DNA from: Piscirickettsiaceae bacterium
GTDB lineage: Bacteria > Pseudomonadota > Gammaproteobacteria > Nitrosococcales > Methylophagaceae
NCBI GenBank assembly: GCA_013215825.1
Contig: JABSQN010000005.1
Coordinates: 160,001 to 224,000, forward strand
Length of the DNA: 64,000 bases
Reading direction: 5' to 3'
Within the stretch, counting starts at the first letter, position 1. Every line of letters begins with the position of its first letter. A model generated the notes under the pieces. It saw nothing but the letters and a program-made list of their open reading frames with translations, searched no databases and had not been told where the DNA came from. Both the position numbers and the translations under genes were made by a program. Of this stretch, positions 16,841 to 26,930 are shown one piece after another.

Positions 16841-17689
16841 TTAAGAAAGCGCCTGTCCAAAAGCTCTGATCAATAACGTCGCTGCGGTAAGATCTGCTGT
16901 TGTACCCGGGTTAATCGCTTTCTGTTTTAATTCATTATCCCAAGAGATTACGTCCAACTCAAAGCTGGATAGTTGGTTGATTTCTAAAGAGAAGTCAATT
17001 ATTTTTCCAGCCTTTCTTTGTATCTCTTGCGCACATTCCAATCCTTTTTTTCGACAAATTAAGGTGTCAGGAAGTGCAGATAAGAGGTTAAGATACGCGA
17101 AAGCGCTCGCCCATACAACACTTTCCCCACAATTTATCGCGCTTGTCAAATTTGGCAAGCCAGTTTGCCAAATATCGTGGTAGTTATTAATGTATTGAGC
17201 GGCTATCGAATCGTAATCTTTAGCTAAAAACATAGCTTCTTTTAACGTAATGCTGGGTTCTTCATTTATGTCTTGTTGCTCACTATTTCCTAAGCCACCC
17301 GCTTCAGCTAAACGAATGCCTTGATAGCAATCAATGGCATCTTGAATACTTAGATTATTAAGTACTTTTTCCAGTTCAATAGGGAGATGGTCAATCTCAT
17401 CACAATTCTGGATCGCTTTGCATAAAGGTGCAAATAGCAACACGATACCTAAATTGGTATTACAATTAACCACAGTTCTTGTTGCGATAATTGATTGCAA
17501 AATTATTTGGCCAACCGATAAATCAGTGCGAGCTAATACGGGAGCAATAGCATGAGCGCTGTTGATGAAGTCCTCAATCTGCATATTATGACCACCACTA
17601 AAGCAGTTCACATTGCCCGGTTTCGGTGCGGAGACTTCCTTCTCACATGCCCATATGACACATTGTTCTATTTGTTCTACCGTTAGCAT
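16841..17689 (-). CDS. CitG-like triphosphoribosyl-dephospho-CoA synthase homologue (methylotroph orf7)
   Basis: 282 aa. The N-terminal half has the CitG/MdcB hallmark APKPGNVNCFSGGHNM, and helical segments continue to GTTADLTAATLLI near the C-terminus. CitG uses ATP and dephospho-CoA to form a triphosphoribosyl linkage with release of adenine. No citrate or malonate decarboxylase genes are present, and the position mch-orf5-orf7-fae matches the methylotroph H4MPT island. It overlaps orf5 by 7 bases. A ribosyl-transfer step in H4MPT or methylofuran synthesis is an inference; the true substrate is not known to me. Confidence 0.78.
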   Translation of the reverse strand: MLTVEQIEQCVIWACEKEVSAPKPGNVNCFSGGHNMQIEDFINSAHAIAPVLARTDLSVGQIILQSIIATRTVVNCNTNLGIVLLFAPLCKAIQNCDEIDHLPIELEKVLNNLSIQDAIDCYQGIRLAEAGGLGNSEQQDINEEPSITLKEAMFLAKDYDSIAAQYINNYHDIWQTGLPNLTSAINCGESVVWASAFAYLNLLSALPDTLICRKKGLECAQEIQRKAGKIIDFSLEINQLSSFELDVISWDNELKQKAINPGTTADLTAATLLIRAFGQALS

Positions 17690-18603
17690 GAGCGTTGCTT
17701 ATTCTTGGCGTTATCAACAATTCGATTGGCTAATGCTTGTGCTAAATTAACTGCCACATTAATCCCGGTTGCCTGTTCAAGTCCCTTCCAAGCAGGAACG
17801 CTATTGACCTCCAACACAGTATAACGTCCATCTTGTTGGCAGATTAAATCAACCCCCGCATAATCGGCTTGCACTGCTTGCGTTGCCCTAATGGCCAACT
17901 GCTCCATTTCTGAAGTCACCGTGGTGGGGAAACATTCTGCACCTTGAGCGAAGTTAGTGATCCAATGCTGAGAACGTCGCGACATGGCAGCACAGACCTT
18001 ATTATCAATCACCATCAAGCGCCAATCCTGCCAAAGATCCTGTTCAAAAGGTGCAATATACTCCTGCATATAAAAGGCATCACCTACCGCTTGAATAGTA
18101 TCAAACTGCTCAATATTATTTATCTTCTCAATTCCCTTGCCCATGCAGCCAAATAGCGGCTTAATGACTAGAGATTGATGTTTGGACAAGTGTTTTAGAG
18201 CAATGTTGCGTGCTAAATCACGATTCTCACACGCCCATGTTTTTGGTGTGTTTAACCCTGCAAGATGTAATCGAAGTGATGTCCGAGCCTTATCGACCGT
18301 ATGTTCAATGGCACTAGCGGGATTAAACACAGGCACCCCCAGCTCCGACAAGGTATGCAATACATCCATTCGTAGTGTGATTTGCTCCAAAGAACCGGGC
18401 GCGATGCCACGTACCATCGCCGCTGCAGGTAATTGATTTTCAAACCCAGGAATAAGAATTCCGGTGGGGTGAGTGAGATCAATCGTACAATCAGCAAGAT
18501 CCGTTAACACCGCCTCAATATTGAGCGCCGACAAAGCATCCACCAACTGAGCGCTGTGCCAGCCGTGGGTATCATTGAAAATGACTATTTTAGCGTGTGG
18601 CAT
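17683..18603 (-). CDS. RimK-like ATP-grasp ligase (methylotroph orf5)
   Basis: 306-aa ATP-grasp carboxylate-amine ligase. Features: SLVIKPLFGCMGKGIEKI (ATP-binding lysine and glycine loop), FYMQEYIAPFEQDLWQDWR, VCAAMSRRSQHWITN, and the metal-binding YTVLEVNSVPAWKGLEQ. RimK-type ligases add glutamate residues to proteins or cofactors; in archaea MptN adds glutamate to H4MPT. The gene sits directly after mch and overlaps orf7. The likely job is glutamylation or another amide bond in a C1 carrier, such as the polyglutamate tail reported for methylofuran. The precise acceptor is not visible. Confidence 0.78.
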   Translation of the reverse strand: MPHAKIVIFNDTHGWHSAQLVDALSALNIEAVLTDLADCTIDLTHPTGILIPGFENQLPAAAMVRGIAPGSLEQITLRMDVLHTLSELGVPVFNPASAIEHTVDKARTSLRLHLAGLNTPKTWACENRDLARNIALKHLSKHQSLVIKPLFGCMGKGIEKINNIEQFDTIQAVGDAFYMQEYIAPFEQDLWQDWRLMVIDNKVCAAMSRRSQHWITNFAQGAECFPTTVTSEMEQLAIRATQAVQADYAGVDLICQQDGRYTVLEVNSVPAWKGLEQATGINVAVNLAQALANRIVDNAKNKQRSC

Positions 18604-18630
18604 CGATATCAGTTTCGATGAAATAGGATT

Positions 18631-19602
18631 CTACAAGCCAAACGAAGTCGTCAATAACTTTTTATTCAATTCACCAGCCGTAAAGCTTTTACCTGTATTG
18701 GCATTGGTAACCGTCACTTTAGCAGGGCTGAATAGCATGGGATCAACTTTGAAGAAGTCAAAATCATATGATTTAAAGATCTCACCAAATGGGCGACCGT
18801 AATCTGAAGAAGTATTGCTGGGTAGTTTTTCTGCTAAGTCTTGTGCTTCTTCATCAGTTGCATTAACAAAGAGGTGAACCATGCCGCCATAAAGAATAGC
18901 GTCGTTTGTGCGCCCCATACCGGTCATGAAATCGCCACCTGGTGGTGAAACAGGGCTTACACCGAAACCATCAATGATTTTATCCATAGGGAAATGCAGT
19001 GTATGCGCTTTGTGCATGGCGACTTCTAGTACACGGATAGCGATTTGCATTACTCCGGCTAGGCTTGATGTTGGCGTTAAGATAAATGTTAAGTCTTCAG
19101 GTTTAATACCGCAATCTTTTGCTACTTTTTCTGCAATTTCAAGCGGTGGGAATTTATCAGTTTCTAATACAATAACTGTTTTATCCGCTTTATCTTTGTA
19201 GCCAAATTCTTTTAATACTTCTTCTTTGCCCGCTAATGCACGACCAGGGCCTGAGCCTAGGGCGAAGAATTTTTCATGCGATAAACTCCAGCCTGCATAT
19301 TGACTGCCTAGGCAGCTTAATACGGGGGTTTTAGCATGAACATTAATGGACCAAGGCCAGTTATCAAAGCCGCTGTTAGTCCCCATTGTAATGGTGGCTA
19401 ATCCGCCCATACATATTTCACCAATTAGGCGACCGGCTTCTAATCCACCGTTGCAATTGATGCCGGCATCAATGATACGTGTGCCATTGCTAAGTGTGCT
19501 GATTTCAAGTTGTAGTGCTTGTGCATCGGCAACAAGATTTTCAACAAGTGGGTTGCAGGTAGCGTTAACGCTAGTCCAATTGGCAGAAATAGATTCACTC
19601 AT
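18631..19602 (-). CDS. mch: Methenyltetrahydromethanopterin cyclohydrolase
   Basis: Hydrolyses methenyl-H4MPT to 5-formyl-H4MPT in the cytoplasmic formaldehyde oxidation pathway. 323 aa, the normal length. Typical segments: RIIDAGINCNGGLEAGRLI, ICMGGLATI, LGSGPGRALAGKEEV, FGVSPVSPPGGDFMTGMG, and NDAILYGGMVHLFV. First gene of mch-orf5-orf7-fae. The formyltransferase/hydrolase genes (fhc) and mtdB are not in this window and must lie elsewhere. Confidence 0.97.
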   Translation of the reverse strand: MSESISANWTSVNATCNPLVENLVADAQALQLEISTLSNGTRIIDAGINCNGGLEAGRLIGEICMGGLATITMGTNSGFDNWPWSINVHAKTPVLSCLGSQYAGWSLSHEKFFALGSGPGRALAGKEEVLKEFGYKDKADKTVIVLETDKFPPLEIAEKVAKDCGIKPEDLTFILTPTSSLAGVMQIAIRVLEVAMHKAHTLHFPMDKIIDGFGVSPVSPPGGDFMTGMGRTNDAILYGGMVHLFVNATDEEAQDLAEKLPSNTSSDYGRPFGEIFKSYDFDFFKVDPMLFSPAKVTVTNANTGKSFTAGELNKKLLTTSFGL

Positions 19603-19642
19603 GGTTTGGATCCTAAATTAGATTGATAGCGTTGATTATACG

Positions 19643-20863
19643 TTAAGTCGCTATATTATCCATAACGTGTTTAATGGCCGTTATGCGTGCTGTTCGTATT
19701 GCATCGGCAATAGATGGGCCTTGCAGACCTTGTTCTACAAAAGGTTTGGCGATGATTGATTGTGCGGCATCAAAACATTGTTGGAATGCGTCAATTTGAG
19801 GCACATCGCTGTTTTCATAACCTGTTCTTCCACGAGAATCAGCCTCTCCTGCAAGTAGGTAATGTTTGAATCGCTCGGGTTTACGAAAGGCATCTAATGA
19901 TTCGATTACTTTTAAAATGGTAGCCGCTTTCATTTCGAACAGAAGGTGAATATGGGTGTGATATTCGGCAAACTTGAGGGCAAATGCTTCGATTTCTTTT
20001 GGTACTCGTAGTCGAGCACAAAGTTTTTTACTGAGTTTAACGCTACGAATCTCATGACCATAATGGTGTGGCAAAATATCTTCTGAAGTTGTACCTTTGC
20101 CTAAATCATGACACAGCGCGGCAAAGCGAACGATGATTTCATCGCTGAGTTTGGCGGCTTGATCAATCACCATCATCACATGAATACCTGTATCTATTTC
20201 AGGATGCCATCTAGCAACTTGAGGAACACCAAATAGCTGATCTACTTCAGGAAATAATGTTGCTAATGCCCCTGCATCGCGTAGTGCAGTAAAAAAGAGT
20301 GATGGTTTTGGTGCCGCAAGTGCTTTTTCTAATTCTTGCCACATGCGCTCGGGTACGAGATGTTCCAGTTCTTTTGCTGCAACCATTTGTTGGATCAACT
20401 GTTTCGTTTCATCGGCGATGGTAAAGCCAAAACGAGCAGCAAAACGAGCGATACGCAAGACTCGAACCGGATCTTCGGTAAATGCGGGTGATACGTGGCG
20501 TAAGATTTTGTCTTTAATATCTTGTTGCCCATTGTAAGGGTCAATGAGGCTACCATCTTCATCTTGGGCAATGGCATTGATGGTGAGATCACGACGGACA
20601 AGATCTTGCTCTAAAGTCACGTCTGGTTCGGCATGAACAATAAAACCTTTGTAGCCAGGCGCTGTTTTTCGCTCAGTGCGGGCTAAGGCATATTCTTCAT
20701 GTGTTTTGGGATGTAAAAAGACAGGAAAGTCTTTGCCAACGGTTTGATATCCTAGATTTTTCATTTGTTCTGGGGTGCTACCCACCACAACCCAGTCACG
20801 GTCTTTAACCGTTAAACCGAGTAATTGATCACGAACCGCGCCGCCGACAAGATATGTTTTCAT
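19643..20863 (-). CDS. cca: Multifunctional CCA-adding tRNA nucleotidyltransferase
   Basis: Builds and repairs the 3' CCA end of tRNAs. 406 aa. The class II nucleotidyltransferase head has GGAVRD (residues 7-12) and the metal-binding DRD (21-23). The RRDLTINAIA motif and the EDPVRVLRIARFAARF template-binding segment follow. The C-terminal half has an HD domain (ALCHDLGKG), so this is the long bacterial form with phosphatase/phosphodiesterase activity. 9 bases separate it from slt upstream. Confidence 0.96.
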   Translation of the reverse strand: MKTYLVGGAVRDQLLGLTVKDRDWVVVGSTPEQMKNLGYQTVGKDFPVFLHPKTHEEYALARTERKTAPGYKGFIVHAEPDVTLEQDLVRRDLTINAIAQDEDGSLIDPYNGQQDIKDKILRHVSPAFTEDPVRVLRIARFAARFGFTIADETKQLIQQMVAAKELEHLVPERMWQELEKALAAPKPSLFFTALRDAGALATLFPEVDQLFGVPQVARWHPEIDTGIHVMMVIDQAAKLSDEIIVRFAALCHDLGKGTTSEDILPHHYGHEIRSVKLSKKLCARLRVPKEIEAFALKFAEYHTHIHLLFEMKAATILKVIESLDAFRKPERFKHYLLAGEADSRGRTGYENSDVPQIDAFQQCFDAAQSIIAKPFVEQGLQGPSIADAIRTARITAIKHVMDNIAT

Positions 20864-20872
20864 GTGACTAGT

Positions 20873-22831
20873 TTAAGGTGTTTTGGGTTTTACTGCTGGC
20901 ATCCGTTTTGATAAGGGGATGATGGTTTGTTTACGTTGATAATCAAAAATAGCGGTATAGCTTAAAACGCTGCGGGTATAACGCCGTGTTTCTTTATAAG
21001 GAATATTTTCAATCCAAATATCAGCGGCTAATTCTTTTTTAGGTAACCAGCGGGCAACGCGATGTGGTCCTGCATTGTAAGAGGCAGTAGCTAAAACAGG
21101 ATTTTGTTGGTTTTTGTCGTACATTCGACGCAGATAGGCACTACCTAGCTGAATGTTTCTATCGGGATTTAATAATTCAGATTGTCTTTTTAGTGGTTTG
21201 TTGATTAATCGGGCAATTAATCTTCCTGTATTTGGCATTAATTGCATTAAACCCGTAGCGCCAACATGGGAGCGGGCTTTGGGGTTGAATGCGCTTTCTT
21301 GGCGAGTAATACCAAAGAGCCAGGAGGGGTCAATACCGTTGATTTTACCTGCTTTTAAAATAGCGGTGTCATAGACTATGGGGAAACGAAGATCTAATGC
21401 ATCCCAATATTTAGCACGACCGAGCAAGGAAATAGTTTGATTATGCCAGCCCCATTGATGCGTTAAAGTGGCAAGAAGTTGTAGTTCTTTCTTTGATAGT
21501 TTTCGATTCAATGCATAGGCTTGGCGGCGAGCTTCTAAGCCCATATTTAAGGTGTAAAATTCATTTAATCTTAGGACGGCAGGACGTTGGGAAAAGATAG
21601 CTAATTCTTCAGGAGTAAATTGAATTGGATTGTGGTTCATTTTGTATGGTAGCTGTAATTGATCGGCAGCCAAAAAACTATAAAAATCACGCTCCATCGT
21701 CAGTGTTTGATATGTTTTATGAGCCGCCTGTTTATCACCCAGTTGAGCCTGACTCCGTGCCAGCCAATATTGCCAGCGTGATGATTGTTGCTCATTGCTA
21801 TTGAGGCTGAGTACCGCATCGCGCACCGCTTGCCAATCTTGTTGCCATAATGCAGCACGAACACGCCAAGGCTCGGCAGGAATATCACCGAAAAATTCCA
21901 AGGTTCTATCCTCTCGATTTAATGCGGCACGGTTGGCAATGCTCCGTTGAATAGTCAGCTTATCTTGCTCACTGAATCGGTAAGCAGGCTGGATACGTTG
22001 CCATGCTTCAAAGGCCTTATCGGTTGATTTTCTAGCTAATCGATAAATCCCGTGTTTGATAATATCTCTAGATAACGCGACATCCCGTGTGAGGCTGACG
22101 AGTTGATTCGCAGGTATTTCGGCGGGTAATTGTTTTAATAAAGACAGTGGATTAGTGTGCATTTTTTGCCAACGCTGGATCCACGCATTAGCTTCTTTAG
22201 AATTAGCTAATGATTTGGCAAGGTATTTAGCGAGATTAAATTGGTTATCTTGTAATGCGAGTTGGATACGTTGCCAGCGAAGCTCATCCGTTAAATATCC
22301 TTTTTTCTGCCAGAGTGCAAAGGCCGAATCGCAAGCTTTGTTTTGAGAGCGAGATATTAGCCACAGCGCGGGTATTTCAGCAAAGGCTTGAGCTGTATCA
22401 CCTGTGGCGATCAGTGCTTGTAGCCGTAGACATTGTCGAGTGGTAGATTGAGGTTCTTGGTAATGCTCAAGAAATAGTGCCCATTTTTTAGTGGAAGCGA
22501 GGCGGTTTAGCCAAGAGCCACGCAGTCTGTCTGCATAGAATGTACTTTTATTTTGGGATAAAAATTGAGCAATAGTGTTGCTATCGACATGATTTAGACG
22601 ATGCTGTAAGTACAGATAATCAAGATAGGGTTGTAGCGGGTAGTTTTCTAGTCGTGTATTTAATTTAATGAACTGATTAGTTTGGTTGGTTTGAATTGCC
22701 TTTTTAGCTTGCTGAAAAAGGGTACGTTGTTTATTTAAAACTGTCGAGTCAGCAGCATAGCAAAGAGGAGCGAGTGCTAATAAAAAACTGCTTAAAAGGA
22801 TAGATTTCAGGAAATTCATAGCATTAATCAT
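20873..22831 (-). CDS. slt: Soluble lytic murein transglycosylase
   Basis: Periplasmic enzyme that cleaves peptidoglycan glycan strands to 1,6-anhydro-muropeptides. 652 aa. A Sec signal peptide ends at CYAADS. A long alpha-helical superhelical U/L domain follows, and the C-terminal SLT domain has GITRQESAFNPKARS (catalytic Glu in RQESAF), GATGLMQLMPNTG and ATASYNAGPHRVARW. The ATG at 22831 is given; ATG at 22819 is equally compatible with the signal peptide. Probably co-transcribed with cca. Confidence 0.94.
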   Translation of the reverse strand: MINAMNFLKSILLSSFLLALAPLCYAADSTVLNKQRTLFQQAKKAIQTNQTNQFIKLNTRLENYPLQPYLDYLYLQHRLNHVDSNTIAQFLSQNKSTFYADRLRGSWLNRLASTKKWALFLEHYQEPQSTTRQCLRLQALIATGDTAQAFAEIPALWLISRSQNKACDSAFALWQKKGYLTDELRWQRIQLALQDNQFNLAKYLAKSLANSKEANAWIQRWQKMHTNPLSLLKQLPAEIPANQLVSLTRDVALSRDIIKHGIYRLARKSTDKAFEAWQRIQPAYRFSEQDKLTIQRSIANRAALNREDRTLEFFGDIPAEPWRVRAALWQQDWQAVRDAVLSLNSNEQQSSRWQYWLARSQAQLGDKQAAHKTYQTLTMERDFYSFLAADQLQLPYKMNHNPIQFTPEELAIFSQRPAVLRLNEFYTLNMGLEARRQAYALNRKLSKKELQLLATLTHQWGWHNQTISLLGRAKYWDALDLRFPIVYDTAILKAGKINGIDPSWLFGITRQESAFNPKARSHVGATGLMQLMPNTGRLIARLINKPLKRQSELLNPDRNIQLGSAYLRRMYDKNQQNPVLATASYNAGPHRVARWLPKKELAADIWIENIPYKETRRYTRSVLSYTAIFDYQRKQTIIPLSKRMPAVKPKTP

Positions 22832-23114
22832 AAACTATAAGAGACCTGTACACGAAAGATATGAAGGATAATGGTCAAGAGCTTGCTATTCACCTCTTTT
22901 TTGTAGCGAATTTGAAAAATCACACTCATTTTTCACCTCATTAGATTTTATTCTAGCCTCTAACTTAGTGTGTTGTTTTATTAGACCCTTACCATAACAC
23001 CTATTTAATACATTTATCTCGCAGTCTTCCCTGCTTCTAAATGATTTACTCACTTGCCTCTTCGTATATAAAACGATAATAGAAGCGCTTCTTCAATAGC
23101 TATAATTGCGTGTT

Positions 23115-24674
23115 TTATAATTCATCATTAAAAGTAAATCGTTCAAAACCATCACTTTTGTCTACCATTAGATTCAGCATAATATTAAATTGAAATCGCT
23201 TATTTTTAGGCCTAACTCGTAAAATATTTCCTTGCTTAAATATACCTACCCTCGTAATCAGTGATGCGGGGCTATTAATACGACTTATTTCCGGCATTAA
23301 TATCGCAGGCTCGGACTTATCCTTATTCTGTAAACTATAATGCACAGCGATAGGTTCACCTTCAATAATATCTAAACCAAGCTTAGTATTCCCTTGTTGG
23401 TCTGTTCTCATCCACTGAATAAAAGCAATCTTGATCAATGGCTTACGGCCTGTTTCACTGGCTTCAAAAATACTTAACAATCCGCCAATGACTATCGACT
23501 GCTCCTCAAGAACACCTCGTCGTTCAACTAAATAGCCCGCACTGTTTTTATTCAGAATCGTCCAAGATTGATTAAGCAGAGGGAACGCATCATCATAACT
23601 ATTAGTCGCATTAGATAAGCATTGATGTACAGATACTAATCCTATTGCTAGATAGGCCTTTTGATTTCCCGTTACGCGTACTCGAATTTGCTTACGCTCA
23701 TAAGATGTATTCAAATAAGGGATCAACTGTTTCAACAGGGCAATATCAATAATTCCTGAAGATTTACCTGTGTTTTTAGCCTGCTGAAATAGCGAATCAA
23801 CAACAATCAGTGCGGGCTTAGTATTCAAGATTAATGCAGGAGGCTGAGCTTGTTCTGCAATTGTTGGCAATACTGATGGCATCGGAGGATGGTCACTTAA
23901 ACAGTTAATATAAAATTGTCCTGCAACGACCTTTGCACCCATCGGTAAGGGTGATATTTCAACTATAGAAGTCAGCTGTGCCATCATGTGATAAGCGTTT
24001 AATACTTCATCGCTATTCAAACCATAAGGGTTGCTAATAGTCACTAATAATAACTGACAGTAGCACTCTTTAAAGGAAAAATCAGACTGCAATTTCTTAT
24101 TCACAAAAGGCGGTTTTTCTTCAAGATCTGCCGTGAGTGTTAATTGATAAAGCTGATGTAATTCATTCAGGGTGCGTGCAGGCAGTGCACGATAAAACTT
24201 ATAAGCATGTAATGCCATATAGTTAAGTTGTTCGCAGGCACGATTAATTGCCAACAATGCAACAGTATTTAATTTAAGGTTATTACTTTTCTTGTCGGCT
24301 TTAACAATAATAATCTTATAACCAATAGCTAATTCTGACATCAACTCAGCTAAATCATCAATAATTCTATTTTGATCTACTAAATCAGGAAATAATTTAG
24401 CTAATTTTACTGCTGTTAAAGAAAATAAAAGTTTATTGAGCGGCTCACGATAAATATCTAACAAGGCTAGCCGTTGCTGCTCTTCCGTTTCATTCTGATT
24501 AAATCGTTTCAACGCATCCATGTAAAGCTGAATGAATGATGTTAGATCATTCTTAGGTAATATGCTTATCCAATGCCGTAATAAACCATCATTTAACTCG
24601 ACACCACCATTCTCCAAATTCGAGGGTACTCGAAGATTTAAAGTCGGCATATTGTCAGGGAAAGGAAAGCTCAT
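23115..24674 (-). CDS. Uncharacterised protein resembling FimW-type c-di-GMP-binding proteins
   Basis: 519 aa, no signal peptide or membrane segment. The N-terminal region (LRHWISILPKNDLTSFIQ, then LLDIYREPLNKLLFSL) resembles the helical N-terminus of gammaproteobacterial proteins often annotated as cyclic-di-GMP-binding or FimW-like. The C-terminal third contains basic clusters and glycine turns (AGYLVERRG, TRVGIFKQGNILRV) that could be divergent PilZ-like barrels. I do not see a canonical RxxxR plus DxSxxG pair, so nucleotide binding is doubtful. It stands alone between slt and trmL, with about 280 bases downstream in which I see nothing. A link to the pilus system is possible but unsupported by position. 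Confidence 0.5.
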   Translation of the reverse strand: MSFPFPDNMPTLNLRVPSNLENGGVELNDGLLRHWISILPKNDLTSFIQLYMDALKRFNQNETEEQQRLALLDIYREPLNKLLFSLTAVKLAKLFPDLVDQNRIIDDLAELMSELAIGYKIIIVKADKKSNNLKLNTVALLAINRACEQLNYMALHAYKFYRALPARTLNELHQLYQLTLTADLEEKPPFVNKKLQSDFSFKECYCQLLLVTISNPYGLNSDEVLNAYHMMAQLTSIVEISPLPMGAKVVAGQFYINCLSDHPPMPSVLPTIAEQAQPPALILNTKPALIVVDSLFQQAKNTGKSSGIIDIALLKQLIPYLNTSYERKQIRVRVTGNQKAYLAIGLVSVHQCLSNATNSYDDAFPLLNQSWTILNKNSAGYLVERRGVLEEQSIVIGGLLSIFEASETGRKPLIKIAFIQWMRTDQQGNTKLGLDIIEGEPIAVHYSLQNKDKSEPAILMPEISRINSPASLITRVGIFKQGNILRVRPKNKRFQFNIMLNLMVDKSDGFERFTFNDEL

Positions 24675-24792
24675 ATCATCACAATTTATATCGTCGTTAG
24701 ATTAATACTATTCTCTACGGTTAAGAATACGCTAATAATATTAAAAAAACCTTCTCTTATCAGTGATGTACTTCTGAAAAATAAAATTGAAT

Positions 24793-25257
24793 TCAGCTTG
24801 AATTAGGATAACCACATTGCCGCCATGCTTCATAAAGGATAATCGCTGTGGCATTTGATAGGTTTAAGCTCCTACTATTTTCTTGCATTGGGATCCGGAT
24901 TTTATGTTCTGCATCAATACTCTCAAGGATCTCAGCGGGTAAGCCACGAGACTCCGGCCCAAACAACAATACATCTTCATTTTCATAATTGGCCTGATCG
25001 TGATGCCTAGAGCCTTTTGTTGTACAGGCAAATAATCGACGGTCACCCAACCAAGTAGTAAATGCAATAAAATCATCATGGAGCTTCACGTCAGAAAACT
25101 CATGATAATCTAAGCCAGCACGGCGAAGTCGCTTATCATCTAACTCAAAACCGAGTGGTTTAATCAAATGTAATTGTGCACCTGCATTGGCACATAAGCG
25201 AATAATATTGCCCGTGTTCGGTGGGATTTCTGGTTCAAATAGAGCGACATGTAACAT
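24793..25257 (-). CDS. trmL: tRNA (cytidine/uridine-34-2'-O)-methyltransferase
   Basis: SPOUT-class methyltransferase that 2'-O-methylates the wobble base of tRNA-Leu isoacceptors. 154 aa, normal for TrmL. Motifs: [20 protein letters not shown] at the N-terminus, [11 protein letters not shown], and the knot-forming [18 protein letters not shown] that binds S-adenosylmethionine. It lies 2 bases downstream of mltD, so is probably co-transcribed with it. Confidence 0.95.
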   Translation of the reverse strand: MLHVALFEPEIPPNTGNIIRLCANAGAQLHLIKPLGFELDDKRLRRAGLDYHEFSDVKLHDDFIAFTTWLGDRRLFACTTKGSRHHDQANYENEDVLLFGPESRGLPAEILESIDAEHKIRIPMQENSRSLNLSNATAIILYEAWRQCGYPNSS

Positions 25258-25259
25258 GA

Positions 25260-26894
25260 TTAAATACTGCTATGCTGGCGAGTAACATCAATGTGTAATG
25301 TTAAATTTTGACCCGGTTTTAGCAAGGTGCGATCACTCAAACCATTCCATTCCCGTACCTGTGCCACACTGACATTAAACTTTTTAGATATTTTCCAAAG
25401 TGAGTCCCCACTTCGTATTTTATAGTTTATAGTTCTAACTCTCTTATTTGATGACGTTGACTTTCCTTTAGTAAAAACAACCAACTTCTGACCTAAATGC
25501 AAGGTGTCTGCAGGTGCTTTATTATTCCATTTTGTTAGCTGTCTCACACCCACTTTATAGTGATTCGCAATATCCCACCACGTATCACCCGCTCTTACCG
25601 TATGAATCTTTTTATCACCTCGACGTGGTGTGTTTTGCCGCGTTACCAAGCGCTGACTAACTGTTAATGGATAATCACTTGGCTTGCCAGAAGCAATAGG
25701 AATTAATAAATGCCTACCGGCACGAATAGTATTACTTCCAAGTCCATTTGCTTCTTTTAAAACAGCGGTGGTCGTTTTGTAATGCTGAGCAATAACACCT
25801 AATGATTCGCCTGTTTTTATTTTGTGCCGCGTCCATTGCACTCGCTTATCCGTAGGTAGGGATGCTAAACCTTGTTGAAAAACATCTGCCTTTTCTACTG
25901 GTATGACTAAATGATGCGGGCCATCAGGCGTGGTCGCCCATTGATTAAAACCGGGATTAAGCTGATACATTTCTTCGGTACTGATCTCAGCCAATTTTGC
26001 CGCTAATGCTAAATCCATCTGAGTGCCGACATCAATAACTGTTAAGAAAGGTACATTATCAATTGGACTAAGTGCTAGCTCATACTTCTCTGGATTCTGT
26101 ATTAGGTGTGCGACTGCCATTAGTTTTGGCACATAGGCTGATGTTTCTTTCGGCAAGTCTAAAGACCAAAAATCCGTCTTTTTCCCCGCCTTCTTATTCT
26201 TCTTAATTGCACGACCTACCGTACCTTCACCACAGTTATATGCAGCTAATGCTAATTGCCAATCACCAAAATCACGGTGTAATTTCTCTAAATAGTCCAA
26301 AGCTGCTCGTGTAGATTGAATAACATCACGACGACCGTCATACCACCAATTTTGCTTTAAACCATACATCTTGCCGGTGCCAGGAATAAACTGCCATAAG
26401 CCTGCCGCCCTGCCATGAGAGTAAGCAAACGGTTGGAAACCACTTTCCACCACTGGTAATAAGGCAATTTCCAACGGCATATTACGTTGTTCTAGTTGCT
26501 CGACAATGTGATACAAATAAGGTCGTGCGCGCTCTACCACTCGGCTCATATACTCAGGATGCTTAACAAACCATGTTAATTGCTGTTGAGAATCACGATG
26601 TAATGTTGGCGGAAGAATGCCATAACCGTTACGAATACGTTGCCATAAATCTGTGATCGGAGCAGGCTGTGTCAACTTCTCCAAATCAATTTCTGGAGAC
26701 GCCACATCAGGCAATGTATTCTGTTTATGATCTTGCGACTCACCATAAGCTTGCTGCCATGCAGACTCTTCTTTAGTGACCTGCACGACAGGCTCGGGAT
26801 CTTTTGGCTCATCTTTTACGGTTGTAAACGGTGTATTACACCCCATCAACAAGCTTAAAACGAATAATAGTGTGAGTGATTTAAGTTTTAACAT
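25260..26894 (-). CDS. mltD: Membrane-bound lytic murein transglycosylase D
   Basis: Lipoprotein lytic transglycosylase, 544 aa. The signal peptide ends in the lipobox LLMGC, with Cys19 as the lipidation site. The catalytic SLT domain carries [15 protein letters not shown] (catalytic Glu) and [15 protein letters not shown], then [10 protein letters not shown]. Three LysM peptidoglycan-binding repeats form the C-terminal part ([53 protein letters not shown]). Together with slt it gives this region two glycan-cleaving enzymes. Confidence 0.95.
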   Translation of the reverse strand: MLKLKSLTLLFVLSLLMGCNTPFTTVKDEPKDPEPVVQVTKEESAWQQAYGESQDHKQNTLPDVASPEIDLEKLTQPAPITDLWQRIRNGYGILPPTLHRDSQQQLTWFVKHPEYMSRVVERARPYLYHIVEQLEQRNMPLEIALLPVVESGFQPFAYSHGRAAGLWQFIPGTGKMYGLKQNWWYDGRRDVIQSTRAALDYLEKLHRDFGDWQLALAAYNCGEGTVGRAIKKNKKAGKKTDFWSLDLPKETSAYVPKLMAVAHLIQNPEKYELALSPIDNVPFLTVIDVGTQMDLALAAKLAEISTEEMYQLNPGFNQWATTPDGPHHLVIPVEKADVFQQGLASLPTDKRVQWTRHKIKTGESLGVIAQHYKTTTAVLKEANGLGSNTIRAGRHLLIPIASGKPSDYPLTVSQRLVTRQNTPRRGDKKIHTVRAGDTWWDIANHYKVGVRQLTKWNNKAPADTLHLGQKLVVFTKGKSTSSNKRVRTINYKIRSGDSLWKISKKFNVSVAQVREWNGLSDRTLLKPGQNLTLHIDVTRQHSSI

Positions 26895-26930
26895 CCGAGC
26901 ATTATAAATCAGTTATAACACGTTGTCTGC

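Noticed and set aside
16841..17689. Citrate lyase accessory CitG
   Set aside because: No citrate lyase or malonate decarboxylase genes are present, and gene order matches the methylotroph orf7 position.
23081..23092. 12-base palindrome AGAAGCGCTTCT downstream of the FimW-like gene
   Set aside because: No T tract, no second copy and no clear partner gene; it could be chance.
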